A stretch of 64,000 bases of DNA, from assembly GCA_021323655.1 (NCBI GenBank), contig JAJPKO010000058.1:1-64000 (forward strand). The letters are read 5' to 3'. Source of the stretch: Acidobacteriaceae bacterium (lineage in GTDB: Bacteria > Acidobacteriota > Terriglobia > Terriglobales > Acidobacteriaceae). The translations under genes and the position numbers were made by a program. The notes under the pieces were generated by a model that was given only the letters and a program-made list of their open reading frames with translations, searched no databases and was not told where the DNA came from. Positions 43,128-51,292 of this stretch are shown piece by piece (positions within the stretch are counted from its first letter, which is position 1; each line of letters opens with the position of its first letter).

Positions 43128-44251
43128 CTTTGGCTACCTGCTTTGGTTGTAGTTTCCGCGTGATCTACATCGACCCACAAGCGGCGAGAGCCCGATTCCG
43201 CTACCGCCTCCAAAAGCCTCTGAGTTGCCAGCGCATCGGAGAAATCGGGATGGAATCGATTGCCGGACGAGAGCGCGTTCAGGAAGTCCACCAGCGTAAA
43301 GATGAAGGTATGTTCGTAGCCGATCACATGTCCAGGCGGCCAGACGTGATCGACGTAAGCGTGACCGAGGCCTGTGACGAGAATCTTCCGGAATCCCTGC
43401 AGTGCGCTTTCATCGCTGAAATCGCTGAACTGAAGATGATTCATCTCCTCCAGATTGAAAGCCAGGGATCCCTGGGAACCATTAACTTCGAATGCATTTC
43501 GATTTTGATTTCCGGTAGCGAACCGTGATGCCTCGAAAGTTGCTATGCTGCCGTTGCTGAATTCGGCAAGCAGGATTACTGCGTCATCCACCTTTCGTCC
43601 GGGGTAGAAGGTATGCACGGATGAGCATAATCTCCGAACGGGTCCGTTGAGCCAGGTGGCGAGATCCAGGGAGTGGGATAACAGGTCGCCCGAGGCTCCG
43701 GATCCCGCCTCCTCAGGGTGGAATCGCCATGCGCCTGGGTCGTTCGGAGATCTGCCCCAGCTTTGAAGGTAAAAGCCACGATAGTGAAACACGTCGCCGA
43801 TGCGGCCTTCGCTGATCAGTTGATGGGCCAACCGTACCGCCGGCACCCTGCGGTAGTTGAACCACACAAGTGTCGGGACACCTCGCGCGGCCTCAGCCAT
43901 CCGTTCGGCCTGCTCGACCGAATTGGCAAGCGGCTTTTCGCACATTACGATTTTGTCGGCGCAAGCGGCCGCGATCGCGATCGGCGCGTGCAGAGAGTTT
44001 GGGGTGCAGATATCGACGATGTCGATATCCGGCCGCCCGACAACTGACTGCCAATCTGTGGCGGTTTGTTCCCATCCCCATTGGGTGGCCGTCTGTTGCA
44101 GCTTCTCTTTGTTCCGTCCGCAAATGACTTTAAGCCCCAGCTCGAAAGGCAGATCAAAGAAGTGCCCGGCCTGATGAAATGCATTGGAATGGGCACGGCC
44201 CATAAAGCCGTAACCCACCATCGCGATGTTCAGCTTCCTTCGATTTGGCAT
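43124..44251 (-). CDS. Gfo/Idh/MocA-family oxidoreductase
   Basis: 375 residues from ATG 44251, set by AGGAGGGG about eight bases upstream; an open frame continues further up but inside the MFS gene. Standard features: IAMVGYGFMGRAHSNAF (Rossmann loop), DIVDICTPNSLHAPIAIAAA, KIVMCEKPLANSVEQAERMA (EKP motif with catalytic Lys), RVPAVRLAHQLISEGRIGDV, and SGDLLSHSLDLATWLNGPV with the active-site His. There is no signal peptide, so it is cytoplasmic. It probably oxidises a sugar or inositol-like compound with NAD(P). It lies between an MFS carrier (92 bases upstream) and GH3 (four-base overlap), a transport-oxidise-hydrolyse set. A deleted relative lies at 19675-19974. Confidence 0.9.
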   Translation of the reverse strand: MPNRRKLNIAMVGYGFMGRAHSNAFHQAGHFFDLPFELGLKVICGRNKEKLQQTATQWGWEQTATDWQSVVGRPDIDIVDICTPNSLHAPIAIAAACADKIVMCEKPLANSVEQAERMAEAARGVPTLVWFNYRRVPAVRLAHQLISEGRIGDVFHYRGFYLQSWGRSPNDPGAWRFHPEEAGSGASGDLLSHSLDLATWLNGPVRRLCSSVHTFYPGRKVDDAVILLAEFSNGSIATFEASRFATGNQNRNAFEVNGSQGSLAFNLEEMNHLQFSDFSDESALQGFRKILVTGLGHAYVDHVWPPGHVIGYEHTFIFTLVDFLNALSSGNRFHPDFSDALATQRLLEAVAESGSRRLWVDVDHAETTTKAGSQR

Positions 44252-44342
44252 GCAGAGTCTCCCCTCCTGGGCGCCACTGATTGGATTGTTCTTTGTCCCG
44301 TGCCAGATGATTCGGCGGACATTGGAAGCGTCTTTCAGCCGT

Positions 44343-45590
44343 TCACGTGATCCTCCTATGCTTTGGGACCAAGAAGGTCGCAAGGACTGCGACGAATGCG
44401 AGGACGTCCAACGCAATAAATCCGGGCAGATAACTGCCCTGCGCATCGCGCATGTGGCCCATGATCCAGGGTGAGCCGGACTCGGCAAAGCCCTGAATGG
44501 TAAGAATGATGCCTAACAATCTCCCCAGCATTTCCATGCTGAAGATCTGCGCAGTGACCAGGGAGATGATCATGTATTCCCCGCCGATTGCAACTCCGAG
44601 AATGGCGGCGAAGGCGTACAGATGGAGGGGCGACTGGCCAAGGATAAGGATGGGAATCGCCACTGCGATGAGGGAATAGATCAGGATCATCACGTCCCTG
44701 GGATGAATACGGTCCGCCAGCCAGCCCATGGTCAGGCGTCCAACGATGCTGAACGCCAGGATGAGAGACAGGAACCTTGCTGCCAGGGCCTGGCCGTAGT
44801 GATGGTCGAGGACCAGAAAGAGCTTGAGATTTTGTTCTACGCCGCTGATCGCGGCGACAGAGCATATGCTCCCCAATGCCAGCAAATAGAACGGGACACT
44901 TCGAACCGCCTTTGCAATCGAGGCTCGCTGCGCCGAGGGACGGGCCCGGGGGAGCTCTGCGGTATGCCAGGAGGGAACTTCCTTGACGAAATAGGCTGCG
45001 GGAAAGGCGAGCGCGAAGATGATGAGCCCCAGACAACGCAAGGCGTTCTGCCATCCAAAGTGCTGCACCAGCAGGTTCGAGATCCAAGGCACGCTGGCGC
45101 CGCCGATCCCGATACCGAGGTATGCAATGCCCATGGCCTTCCCACGGGACTTCTCGAAGTATTCCGTGAGCAGGACCTGGTTGGGCAACGGGCCTCCGCA
45201 GACAAAGCCGAGCGCGTTCAGGATGTAAAACAGATAGAACATGCCCAGGCTGGAGATCGTGCCCAGGCCGATGAGCGCGATTGAGGCCATCAGGATGCCG
45301 AACATCATGAGCCGTCGCGGCCCGAACCGATCAACCATCCAGCCGGCCAGGAAGCCGAAGAACGGGCCGAAGATCAATTTGCTGGCGGCGTTTCCCGAGG
45401 TAACCTGCGAGCGCGTCCACCCGAACTGCTGGACCATGAAGTCGTAGTAGTATGGCAGGCCCCAGAGCGCGAGGCCGACGGTACAGAACATCACGATGAA
45501 GGCGGTTCCCACCACCTGAACTGCGCGCGCGTCACAGCGGCCGCCTGCAATAGGGGGGGTCAGAGCTTCAGTAGAAACGGGATCCGCCAT
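44343..45590 (-). CDS. MFS transporter
   Basis: About 415 residues with 12 membrane helices. The loop between helices 2 and 3 carries GWMVDRFGPRRLMMFG, the MFS signature (G--aDr-GrR), repeated as MGWLADRIHPRDVMILI between helices 8 and 9. The first helix (GTAFIVMFCTVGLALWGLPY) and QFGWTRSQVTSGNAASKL resemble the monocarboxylate/oxalate-formate antiporter group, which carries organic and sugar acids. It is the first gene of the reverse operon with Gfo/Idh and GH3, and it faces the forward TIM-barrel/enolase operon across a 215-base region with a palindrome. ATG 45590 is preferred to an upstream TTG at 45608. The substrate is probably a sugar acid or keto-sugar. Confidence 0.85.
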   Translation of the reverse strand: MADPVSTEALTPPIAGGRCDARAVQVVGTAFIVMFCTVGLALWGLPYYYDFMVQQFGWTRSQVTSGNAASKLIFGPFFGFLAGWMVDRFGPRRLMMFGILMASIALIGLGTISSLGMFYLFYILNALGFVCGGPLPNQVLLTEYFEKSRGKAMGIAYLGIGIGGASVPWISNLLVQHFGWQNALRCLGLIIFALAFPAAYFVKEVPSWHTAELPRARPSAQRASIAKAVRSVPFYLLALGSICSVAAISGVEQNLKLFLVLDHHYGQALAARFLSLILAFSIVGRLTMGWLADRIHPRDVMILIYSLIAVAIPILILGQSPLHLYAFAAILGVAIGGEYMIISLVTAQIFSMEMLGRLLGIILTIQGFAESGSPWIMGHMRDAQGSYLPGFIALDVLAFVAVLATFLVPKHRRIT

Positions 45591-45650
45591 ATCGTCTGAT
45601 CGCTGCAAGGGCAGAGAGATTCCAGTCTTTGCTGCTCAATCCAAGACTAC

Positions 45651-45671
45651 TAATTTTCTTATGGAAAATTA
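45651..45671. promoter_or_regulatory. AT-rich palindrome between the divergent MFS and TIM-barrel operons
   Basis: TAATTTTC (45651-45658) and GAAAATTA (45664-45671) are perfect 8-base arms around TTATG. The site lies 61 bases before the MFS start and 135 before the TIM-barrel start, so one regulator could control both directions. The rest of the 215-base region holds no other clear element apart from AT-rich promoter-like sequence near 45680-45720. Confidence 0.45.
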
Positions 45672-45805
45672 TTAGTCCGGTATGACATTATCTTGCATGG
45701 CATAATTTTCAATCAAGAAAAATATGCTTGTTGTTTTTGTTTTTTGAGTGGTTGGCCAACGCGCCTCCCCTTATGACGTTGCGCGGGCGTAGCCAGGGAG
45801 GGAAT

Positions 45806-46789
45806 ATGAACCAGTATTGTTCGCGGCGCGAGTTTCTCCAGATGGCGTCGGCTGCCACCGCGGGCGGCGCCCTGGGGGCGTCATGTAGTCTTCCGGCTAT
45901 GGCTCTGGAGGGCCCTCCGCGCAAGGCGGTTCCGGGCCCACTTTGCGTGTTTTCGAAGTCGTTCCCGCAATTAGGATGGACGGAGCTTGCGAAAGCAGCG
46001 AAAGGAGCGGGGTTCGACGGGATCGACCTGACGGTGCGGAGCGACGGGCATGTGCTACCCGAGCGGGCGGCCGTGGATCTGCCCAAAGCAATTGCTGCGA
46101 TCCGGGCCGAGGGGATGGTAGTGCCGATGCTCACGACGGAACTGGTCGACCTCCAAAGCACAGGAGCGCGTCCGATCTTGGAGATCGCCGGCAAGCTTTC
46201 CGTTCCTTATATCAAGCCCGGCTACTACCCGTACAAGTCCGCGAATCCGTTCGACGATGTGCGCGAGGCCGGCAGGAGATTTCGCGGCCTCGTAGATCTT
46301 GCGAAGGAAAACGGCGTCCAGATTGGATACCACAATCATCCGGACTGGGTTGGTGGCTCGATCTGGGATGCGGCGAACGTGATCGAACCTCTCGATGCGC
46401 ATTGGAGCGGGTACTATTTTGACCTGGGCCACAGCTCTGTAAACGAGGGTGAAGACGAATGGCGCATCGCCGCCAATCTTGTCATGCCGCGGCTGAAGAT
46501 GGTTGCCGTGAAGGATATGACCTGGACAGCCGGAGGAGAGCGCAGGTGGCAACCGGTCTCCTGTCCGATGGGGACAGGAATGGCACCCTGGAAGGAGTTC
46601 TTCGCTCTGCTTGCGAAGTCGAGTTTCAATGGGCCCATCAGCTTCGGCCAGGCATACGCGATTCCGGGTGTTGCTGACGAGGAGGGGATCGCTGTTTCCC
46701 GTGCGGCGGCCCCCAAGGTGATGGCGGCGGCAGGATCGAATCTGGAATATCTGAAAGCGCGGCTGCGCGAGGCCTATGGGCATGCGTAG
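45806..46789 (+). CDS. Tat-exported lipoprotein, sugar-phosphate isomerase/epimerase-like TIM barrel
   Basis: About 327 residues from ATG 45806, with GGGAGGG four to ten bases upstream. The leader CSRREFLQMASAATAGGALG followed by ASC combines a twin-arginine motif with a lipobox-like Cys, so the mature protein is probably a periplasmic lipoprotein. The AP-endonuclease-2/xylose-isomerase-like barrel follows: GFDGIDLTVRSDGH, VPMLTTELVD (metal Glu), VQIGYHNHPDWVGGS (metal His), YFDLGHSSV (Asp/His) and MVAVKDMTW. Exported members of this superfamily act in periplasmic keto-sugar pathways (isomerases and 3-keto-glycoside lyases). It starts a forward operon; the Tat-exported enolase-superfamily gene follows after 50 bases. 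Confidence 0.82.
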   Translation: MNQYCSRREFLQMASAATAGGALGASCSLPAMALEGPPRKAVPGPLCVFSKSFPQLGWTELAKAAKGAGFDGIDLTVRSDGHVLPERAAVDLPKAIAAIRAEGMVVPMLTTELVDLQSTGARPILEIAGKLSVPYIKPGYYPYKSANPFDDVREAGRRFRGLVDLAKENGVQIGYHNHPDWVGGSIWDAANVIEPLDAHWSGYYFDLGHSSVNEGEDEWRIAANLVMPRLKMVAVKDMTWTAGGERRWQPVSCPMGTGMAPWKEFFALLAKSSFNGPISFGQAYAIPGVADEEGIAVSRAAAPKVMAAAGSNLEYLKARLREAYGHA

Positions 46790-46839
46790 GGACCGGGCGG
46801 AAAGAGGTTTCTTCAAAATCGAAGACTGAGGATTCTGCT

Positions 46840-48303
46840 TTGAAACAAGCTGCTGAGACCCCAAGGAGGAACTTTTTAAAATCGGTTGCGTCGATGGGAG
46901 CCTTGTCTCTCTCACCGATCGGGACAAGGCTCATGATCGCAGCGCCGAAGCGCAAATCGAGCGACATTCGGATCAAGCAGGTCCAGATCGGATTTGAAAA
47001 TTATCCATATCGCAGCGCCTACAGGTTTGGCGGCCGCAGCGCTCAGGGGGTAACCCTGATCAATGTCGATTGCACGGTAGAGACGGCTTCGGGCCGGATT
47101 GCGAAAGGCTTCGGCTCGATGCCGCTGGGCAATCTGTGGTCGTTCCCTTCGAAGACGCTCTCCTACGATGCAACTCTCGACGCAATGAAACAGCTTGCCC
47201 AAGAGATCGGGAAGATCACAGAAGGCTATACCGAGTTCGGGCACCCCATCGATATCAACTTTGCACTTGAGCCGGAGTACCTGAAAGCTGCAATTCGAGT
47301 GGCTCAGGACCTGCGGTTGGGCGAGCCGATCCCCAGGCTGTGCACGCTGGTTACAGCGAGCGCCTTCGACGCAGCGGCGCATGATGCGTTCGGGAAGGCG
47401 CATCGGCTGAACTGCTATCTGACCTACGGCCCGGAGTTCATGAGCTACGATCTTGGCCGTTATCTGTCTGCGGAGTTTCGCGGCAAGTATCCCGGCGACT
47501 ATCTCCTCCGGGAGCCAGAACCGTGGTTATGGTGCAATCATTCCGTTGGAGCCGGCGACCCGATTGATGCGAGCGACGTGAAGAGGCCGATCAAGGATGG
47601 CCTGCCGGAGACACTCGCCGAATGGATCGTTGCCGATGGCCTTACCCACCTGAAATTGAAGCTTGACGGCAATGATTTCGAGCACGATATCGAGCGTATC
47701 GAACATATCGACCGCGTGACCGGCGATGTCCAGACCCGGCGAGGGGTTCGCAAGTGGTATTATTCGCTGGATTTCAATGAGCAGTGTCCCAACGCGGATT
47801 ACCTGCTTCAGTTTATGGCGCGGATCCGGAAGGATTCGCCCGCCGCGTATGGGCGCATCACGTTCATCGAGCAACCGACGCGAAGAGATCTGAGACCTGG
47901 CCTGGACCAGATGCTTTTCAAAGCTGCGAAGCTCAAGCCTGTTGTGATGGACGAGTCCTTGACTGGATTTGATGCGCTGCAGCGCGGCCGCCGGCTTGGC
48001 TACAGTGGAATCGCCCTCAAAGCATGTAAAGGACAGAGCCAGTCCGTGCTGATGAACGCGGCGGCGCATGAGTTCAGGATGTATCTGACAGCCCAGGACC
48101 TGACATGTCCCGGCGCTTCACTGATTCAGTCTGCAGGAATTGCAGCGCACATCCGGGCAATCGATACCCTCGAGTCGAATGGGCGCGAGTATGTTCCCGA
48201 GGCCAATGTGGCATGGCGGGAGAGGTTCCCGGGACTGTTCAAGGTAAACGACGGAAAGCTGCGGACCGCAAACCTGAACGGGCCGGGTCTGGGCGCTGTG
48301 TGA
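46840..48303 (+). CDS. Tat-exported enolase-superfamily (mandelate racemase/muconate lactonizing-like) enzyme
   Basis: 487 residues from TTG 46840 (GAGG nine bases upstream). The N-terminus AETPRRNFLKSVASMGALSL is a twin-arginine signal, so this normally cytoplasmic fold is probably exported. Barrel residues are complete: KxK base in THLKLKLDGND, Asp/Asn ligand in YSLDFNEQCPN, Glu in ITFIEQPTRRD, Asp-Glu in PVVMDESLTGF and Lys in GIALKACKGQSQ. The chain is about 100 residues longer than usual, with an extra segment between capping domain and barrel (YLSAEFRGKYPGDYLLREPE). Members dehydrate or epimerise acid sugars or dipeptides. It lies between the TIM-barrel lipoprotein and a CocE/NonD hydrolase in one operon. 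Confidence 0.85.
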   Translation: MKQAAETPRRNFLKSVASMGALSLSPIGTRLMIAAPKRKSSDIRIKQVQIGFENYPYRSAYRFGGRSAQGVTLINVDCTVETASGRIAKGFGSMPLGNLWSFPSKTLSYDATLDAMKQLAQEIGKITEGYTEFGHPIDINFALEPEYLKAAIRVAQDLRLGEPIPRLCTLVTASAFDAAAHDAFGKAHRLNCYLTYGPEFMSYDLGRYLSAEFRGKYPGDYLLREPEPWLWCNHSVGAGDPIDASDVKRPIKDGLPETLAEWIVADGLTHLKLKLDGNDFEHDIERIEHIDRVTGDVQTRRGVRKWYYSLDFNEQCPNADYLLQFMARIRKDSPAAYGRITFIEQPTRRDLRPGLDQMLFKAAKLKPVVMDESLTGFDALQRGRRLGYSGIALKACKGQSQSVLMNAAAHEFRMYLTAQDLTCPGASLIQSAGIAAHIRAIDTLESNGREYVPEANVAWRERFPGLFKVNDGKLRTANLNGPGLGAV

Positions 48304-48317
48304 TTGGAGACCATCTC

Positions 48318-50102
48318 ATGTCGAAAGCCGTAACCCACATGTATGTGTTGTGCCTGACTCTGTTCGCGTCGTTTTACGCCGCCTGCCAGGTCTCACCCGG
48401 GATCGACATTGCGCGGAATGTTGCCATGAAAACTCGCGATGGCGTGACTCTGTACGCTGACGTGTATCGCCCGGATGGCGCCGGCAACTTTCCGGTACTG
48501 CTCGAGAGGACTCCGTACAACAAGGAATACCCCGATGATGAAGATTTTGCGCGGATGGCCGTCGCTCGCGGCTTCATGGTCATCATCCAGGACGTCCGGG
48601 GCCGCTATACCTCAGAGGGCGAGTGGTACCCCTTCAAGCACGAGATGGACGACGGCTACGACACGGTGGAGTGGGCTGCTGCGTTGCCCCATTCCAATGG
48701 GAAGATCGGCATGTTTGGCAGCTCCTATGTGGGCGCCACGCAGATGCTGGCCGCGATCAGCCAGCCGCCACATCTTGCCGGCATCTGTCCGGTGGTCACC
48801 GCCAGCAATTATCACGAGAACTGGACGTATCAGGGTGGCGCCTTCGAGCAGTGGTTTAACGAGTCATGGACGTCGGGGCTGGCGCAAGATACTGCCGGCC
48901 GTGTTATTCGCCAGAATACCAACGCGCTCGAGAATCGTAACGTCCTGCCCCTCAGCGGGTATCCACTCTTCAACGTCGAGACACTCGCGAATCCTGGCGG
49001 CCTGACGAGCTCGCTGGCGCCATATTTTCTTGACTGGCTCGATCATCCCGAGTACGACGGCTACTGGAAGCAGTGGGCTATCGACGCAAATTACGGCAAG
49101 ATTCAGGTGCCGGCGCTCACGGTGGCTGCCTGGTATGACATCTTCCAGGGCGGTTCGTTGCACAACTATCTTGGGCTCCGAGCGCATGCGGGAAATGAAG
49201 CCGCACGCGCGGGCCAGCGGCTGCTGATTGTGATCGGCGGACATGCCGGCGAAGGAGAGAAGATCGGCACAGTCGATTTCGGCCCCGCCGCCGCTGAGTA
49301 CAGCGAGAACGCCGTCACGCTAGACTGGTACGATTTTCTGCTGCGGGGCCGGCAGAATCAGTTCGCCACCAGCAAGCCGGTGAGGATCTTCGTGATGGGC
49401 GAAAACCAGTGGCGCGATGAGGATGCATGGCCGCTGGCCCGGGCAGTCCAGACCAGCTATTACCTGCATTCTTCCGGGAAGGCCAATAGCTCCGCCGGGA
49501 ATGGATCGATATCTACCGAGCGGCCGCAGGACGAGGCGCCGGACAGCTTCACGTACGATCCGGCCGACCCGGTCCCCACCGTAGGCGGTCCGCTTTGCTG
49601 CGACGCCGTGCATCTGCCGCCGGGACCCCGCGACCAGAAGGCTGTCGAGAGCCGGCCAGACGTGCTGGTCTATTCGACTCCGCCATTTGCGGATGCGATG
49701 GAGGTTACCGGCCCTGTTACACTCGACCTTTATGCCAAATCATCGGCTGTCGATACCGACTTCACTGCGAAGCTGGTAGATGTCTGGCCCAATGGTTACG
49801 TGCAGAATCTTACCGAGGGGATTCTTCGCGCCCGTTATCGGAGTTCCACCAGCAGCGCTACGCCGCTGGTCCCGGGCAGGATTTACGAATTCAAGATCGA
49901 TCTTTGGTCCACCAGCAATGTGTTTCTGAAAGGCCATCGGCTGCGGGTGGAGGTCAGCAGCAGCAACTTTCCACGTTTCGACCGCAACCTGAACACAGGA
50001 AAGAGCGCGGCAGTAAGCTCCGAGGTGATCAAAGCCACAAATACCATCTTTCACGATAAGCAACACCCGAGCGCGCTCGTTTTGCCGGTCGTGCGGCGAT
50101 GA
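48318..50102 (+). CDS. Secreted CocE/NonD-family (X-Pro dipeptidyl-peptidase S15-like) hydrolase
   Basis: About 594 residues from ATG 48318, GGAG eight bases upstream and 14 bases after the previous stop. Hydrophobic leader MYVLCLTLFASFYAACQ. The alpha/beta-hydrolase core contains GVTLYADVYRPDGAGNFPVL, IIQDVRGRYTSEGEWYPF (oxyanion region), KIGMFGSSYVGATQML with the nucleophile Ser, and a His in LIVIGGHAGEGEKIG. The C-terminal jelly-roll domain is also normal (VLVYSTPPFADAMEVTGPVT, LRVEVSSSNFPRFDRNLNTG). The family hydrolyses esters or amides, with known members acting on cocaine, glutaryl-cephalosporin or X-Pro peptides. In this sugar operon an acyl ester or amide is a likely target; the substrate is unknown. 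Confidence 0.87.
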   Translation: MSKAVTHMYVLCLTLFASFYAACQVSPGIDIARNVAMKTRDGVTLYADVYRPDGAGNFPVLLERTPYNKEYPDDEDFARMAVARGFMVIIQDVRGRYTSEGEWYPFKHEMDDGYDTVEWAAALPHSNGKIGMFGSSYVGATQMLAAISQPPHLAGICPVVTASNYHENWTYQGGAFEQWFNESWTSGLAQDTAGRVIRQNTNALENRNVLPLSGYPLFNVETLANPGGLTSSLAPYFLDWLDHPEYDGYWKQWAIDANYGKIQVPALTVAAWYDIFQGGSLHNYLGLRAHAGNEAARAGQRLLIVIGGHAGEGEKIGTVDFGPAAAEYSENAVTLDWYDFLLRGRQNQFATSKPVRIFVMGENQWRDEDAWPLARAVQTSYYLHSSGKANSSAGNGSISTERPQDEAPDSFTYDPADPVPTVGGPLCCDAVHLPPGPRDQKAVESRPDVLVYSTPPFADAMEVTGPVTLDLYAKSSAVDTDFTAKLVDVWPNGYVQNLTEGILRARYRSSTSSATPLVPGRIYEFKIDLWSTSNVFLKGHRLRVEVSSSNFPRFDRNLNTGKSAAVSSEVIKATNTIFHDKQHPSALVLPVVRR

Positions 50103-50226
50103 GATCGCCTCGCTCGGAGCGACCGCTCCGCTTCAGATCCCCCTTGCCGGCCTACGCTCCATGCCAATCGCTGCGAACCCGCTTCATCTGGCGAGGCCGA
50201 TTTCGAGGAGCTGACAGGAGTACCGC

Positions 50227-51198
50227 TTGACTCAGTTATCTGCGAAGTCGACGAAGTATATGGATTGGGCCTGCCTGATGCTCATCAATTTCATGTGGGC
50301 GACGCAGGTGCCGGTGATCAAGCTGATCGGGGACCGGCTCGGCCCGGTCGCCATTGCTTTCGTCCCCATGGTCTTGAGCACCTTGCTGTTTCTGCCCGCG
50401 TTGTATTTTGAAAGCCGGCGGCTGGCCCGTCCGCTGCAGTGGCATTGGCGCGACGCCAAGCATTTTCTGATCGCCGGTGTGTTCGGCATGTTTCTGCTTC
50501 AGTTTACGTACACGCTGGGGGCGCAGCGGACGCTCGGTTCCAACGCGGCTGTGATCACGTTGAGCATTCCCGCGCTGGTGGCCGTGGCGGCTTCGATCAT
50601 GCTGGGCGAAAAACTTACGGCGGTGCGTTTGGCCGGATTTCTGCTTGCGCTTGCCGGCGTGCTCATGACCTCGGTTCCTGACCTGCGCCGCTCGCACCTG
50701 GGCAGCGGAAGCTATCTGCTAGGCGACTTTCTTTTCTTTGTCGCCTGTGCAGCTTCAGCTTTCTATAACACGTACTGCAAGCTGCTGATCGAGAAAAACT
50801 ATACCGAGCTGGAGATCCTGGTGTACACCTCGGCGGTTGCGAGCATCGGCAGCATCCCGTTATTCTTCTGGTTGGAGCCTGTCCCGGTCCGCACGATGCT
50901 GCAGATGGACTGGCGCGCGCTGCTCGGCATTCTTGAACTGGCGCTCATCGTCTATGGCGCCTCGATGCTTCTTTTCTTCTGGATACTCAAACGGCTCGAC
51001 GTGACCCAGGCGACGCTAAGCAACTATGCACTCCCATTCTTCATGGGAGTGCTGGCGGTGCTGGTTCTGCACGAGCGCCTCACGCCGCTGGTGATCGCCG
51101 GCGGCTGCATTGTATTCCTCAGTACGCTGATCGTGACGGTGTACGAGTCGGATATCCTGGCCTGGCTTGCCCAGCGCCGCTCTGCTCAGTCTGAATAG
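50227..51198 (+). CDS. EamA-family (DMT superfamily) transporter
   Basis: 323 residues with ten predicted membrane helices in two EamA repeats. The first is MDWACLMLINFMWATQVPVI to MLGEKLTAVRLAGFLLALAG (with LGEKLT closing helix 4-5), the second LGDFLFFVACAASAFYNTYC to VLHERLTPLVIAGGCIVFLS. It is an inner-membrane carrier for metabolites or an exporter; substrate unknown. The TTG at 50227 is the start: AGGAG (50215-50219) lies seven bases upstream, and an ATG twelve codons inside has no ribosome site. It closes the forward operon of TIM barrel, enolase-superfamily enzyme and hydrolase, from which it is separated by 124 bases. Confidence 0.85.
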   Translation: MTQLSAKSTKYMDWACLMLINFMWATQVPVIKLIGDRLGPVAIAFVPMVLSTLLFLPALYFESRRLARPLQWHWRDAKHFLIAGVFGMFLLQFTYTLGAQRTLGSNAAVITLSIPALVAVAASIMLGEKLTAVRLAGFLLALAGVLMTSVPDLRRSHLGSGSYLLGDFLFFVACAASAFYNTYCKLLIEKNYTELEILVYTSAVASIGSIPLFFWLEPVPVRTMLQMDWRALLGILELALIVYGASMLLFFWILKRLDVTQATLSNYALPFFMGVLAVLVLHERLTPLVIAGGCIVFLSTLIVTVYESDILAWLAQRRSAQSE

Positions 51199-51292
51199 AT
51201 CGACCGCCGACTGTGGTGTGGCTCGATCCGCAGGATTCCGGGTCTTCCGGCGTCGGCCATAGACCGCAACAGGGACCTTGGCCCGATATTCG

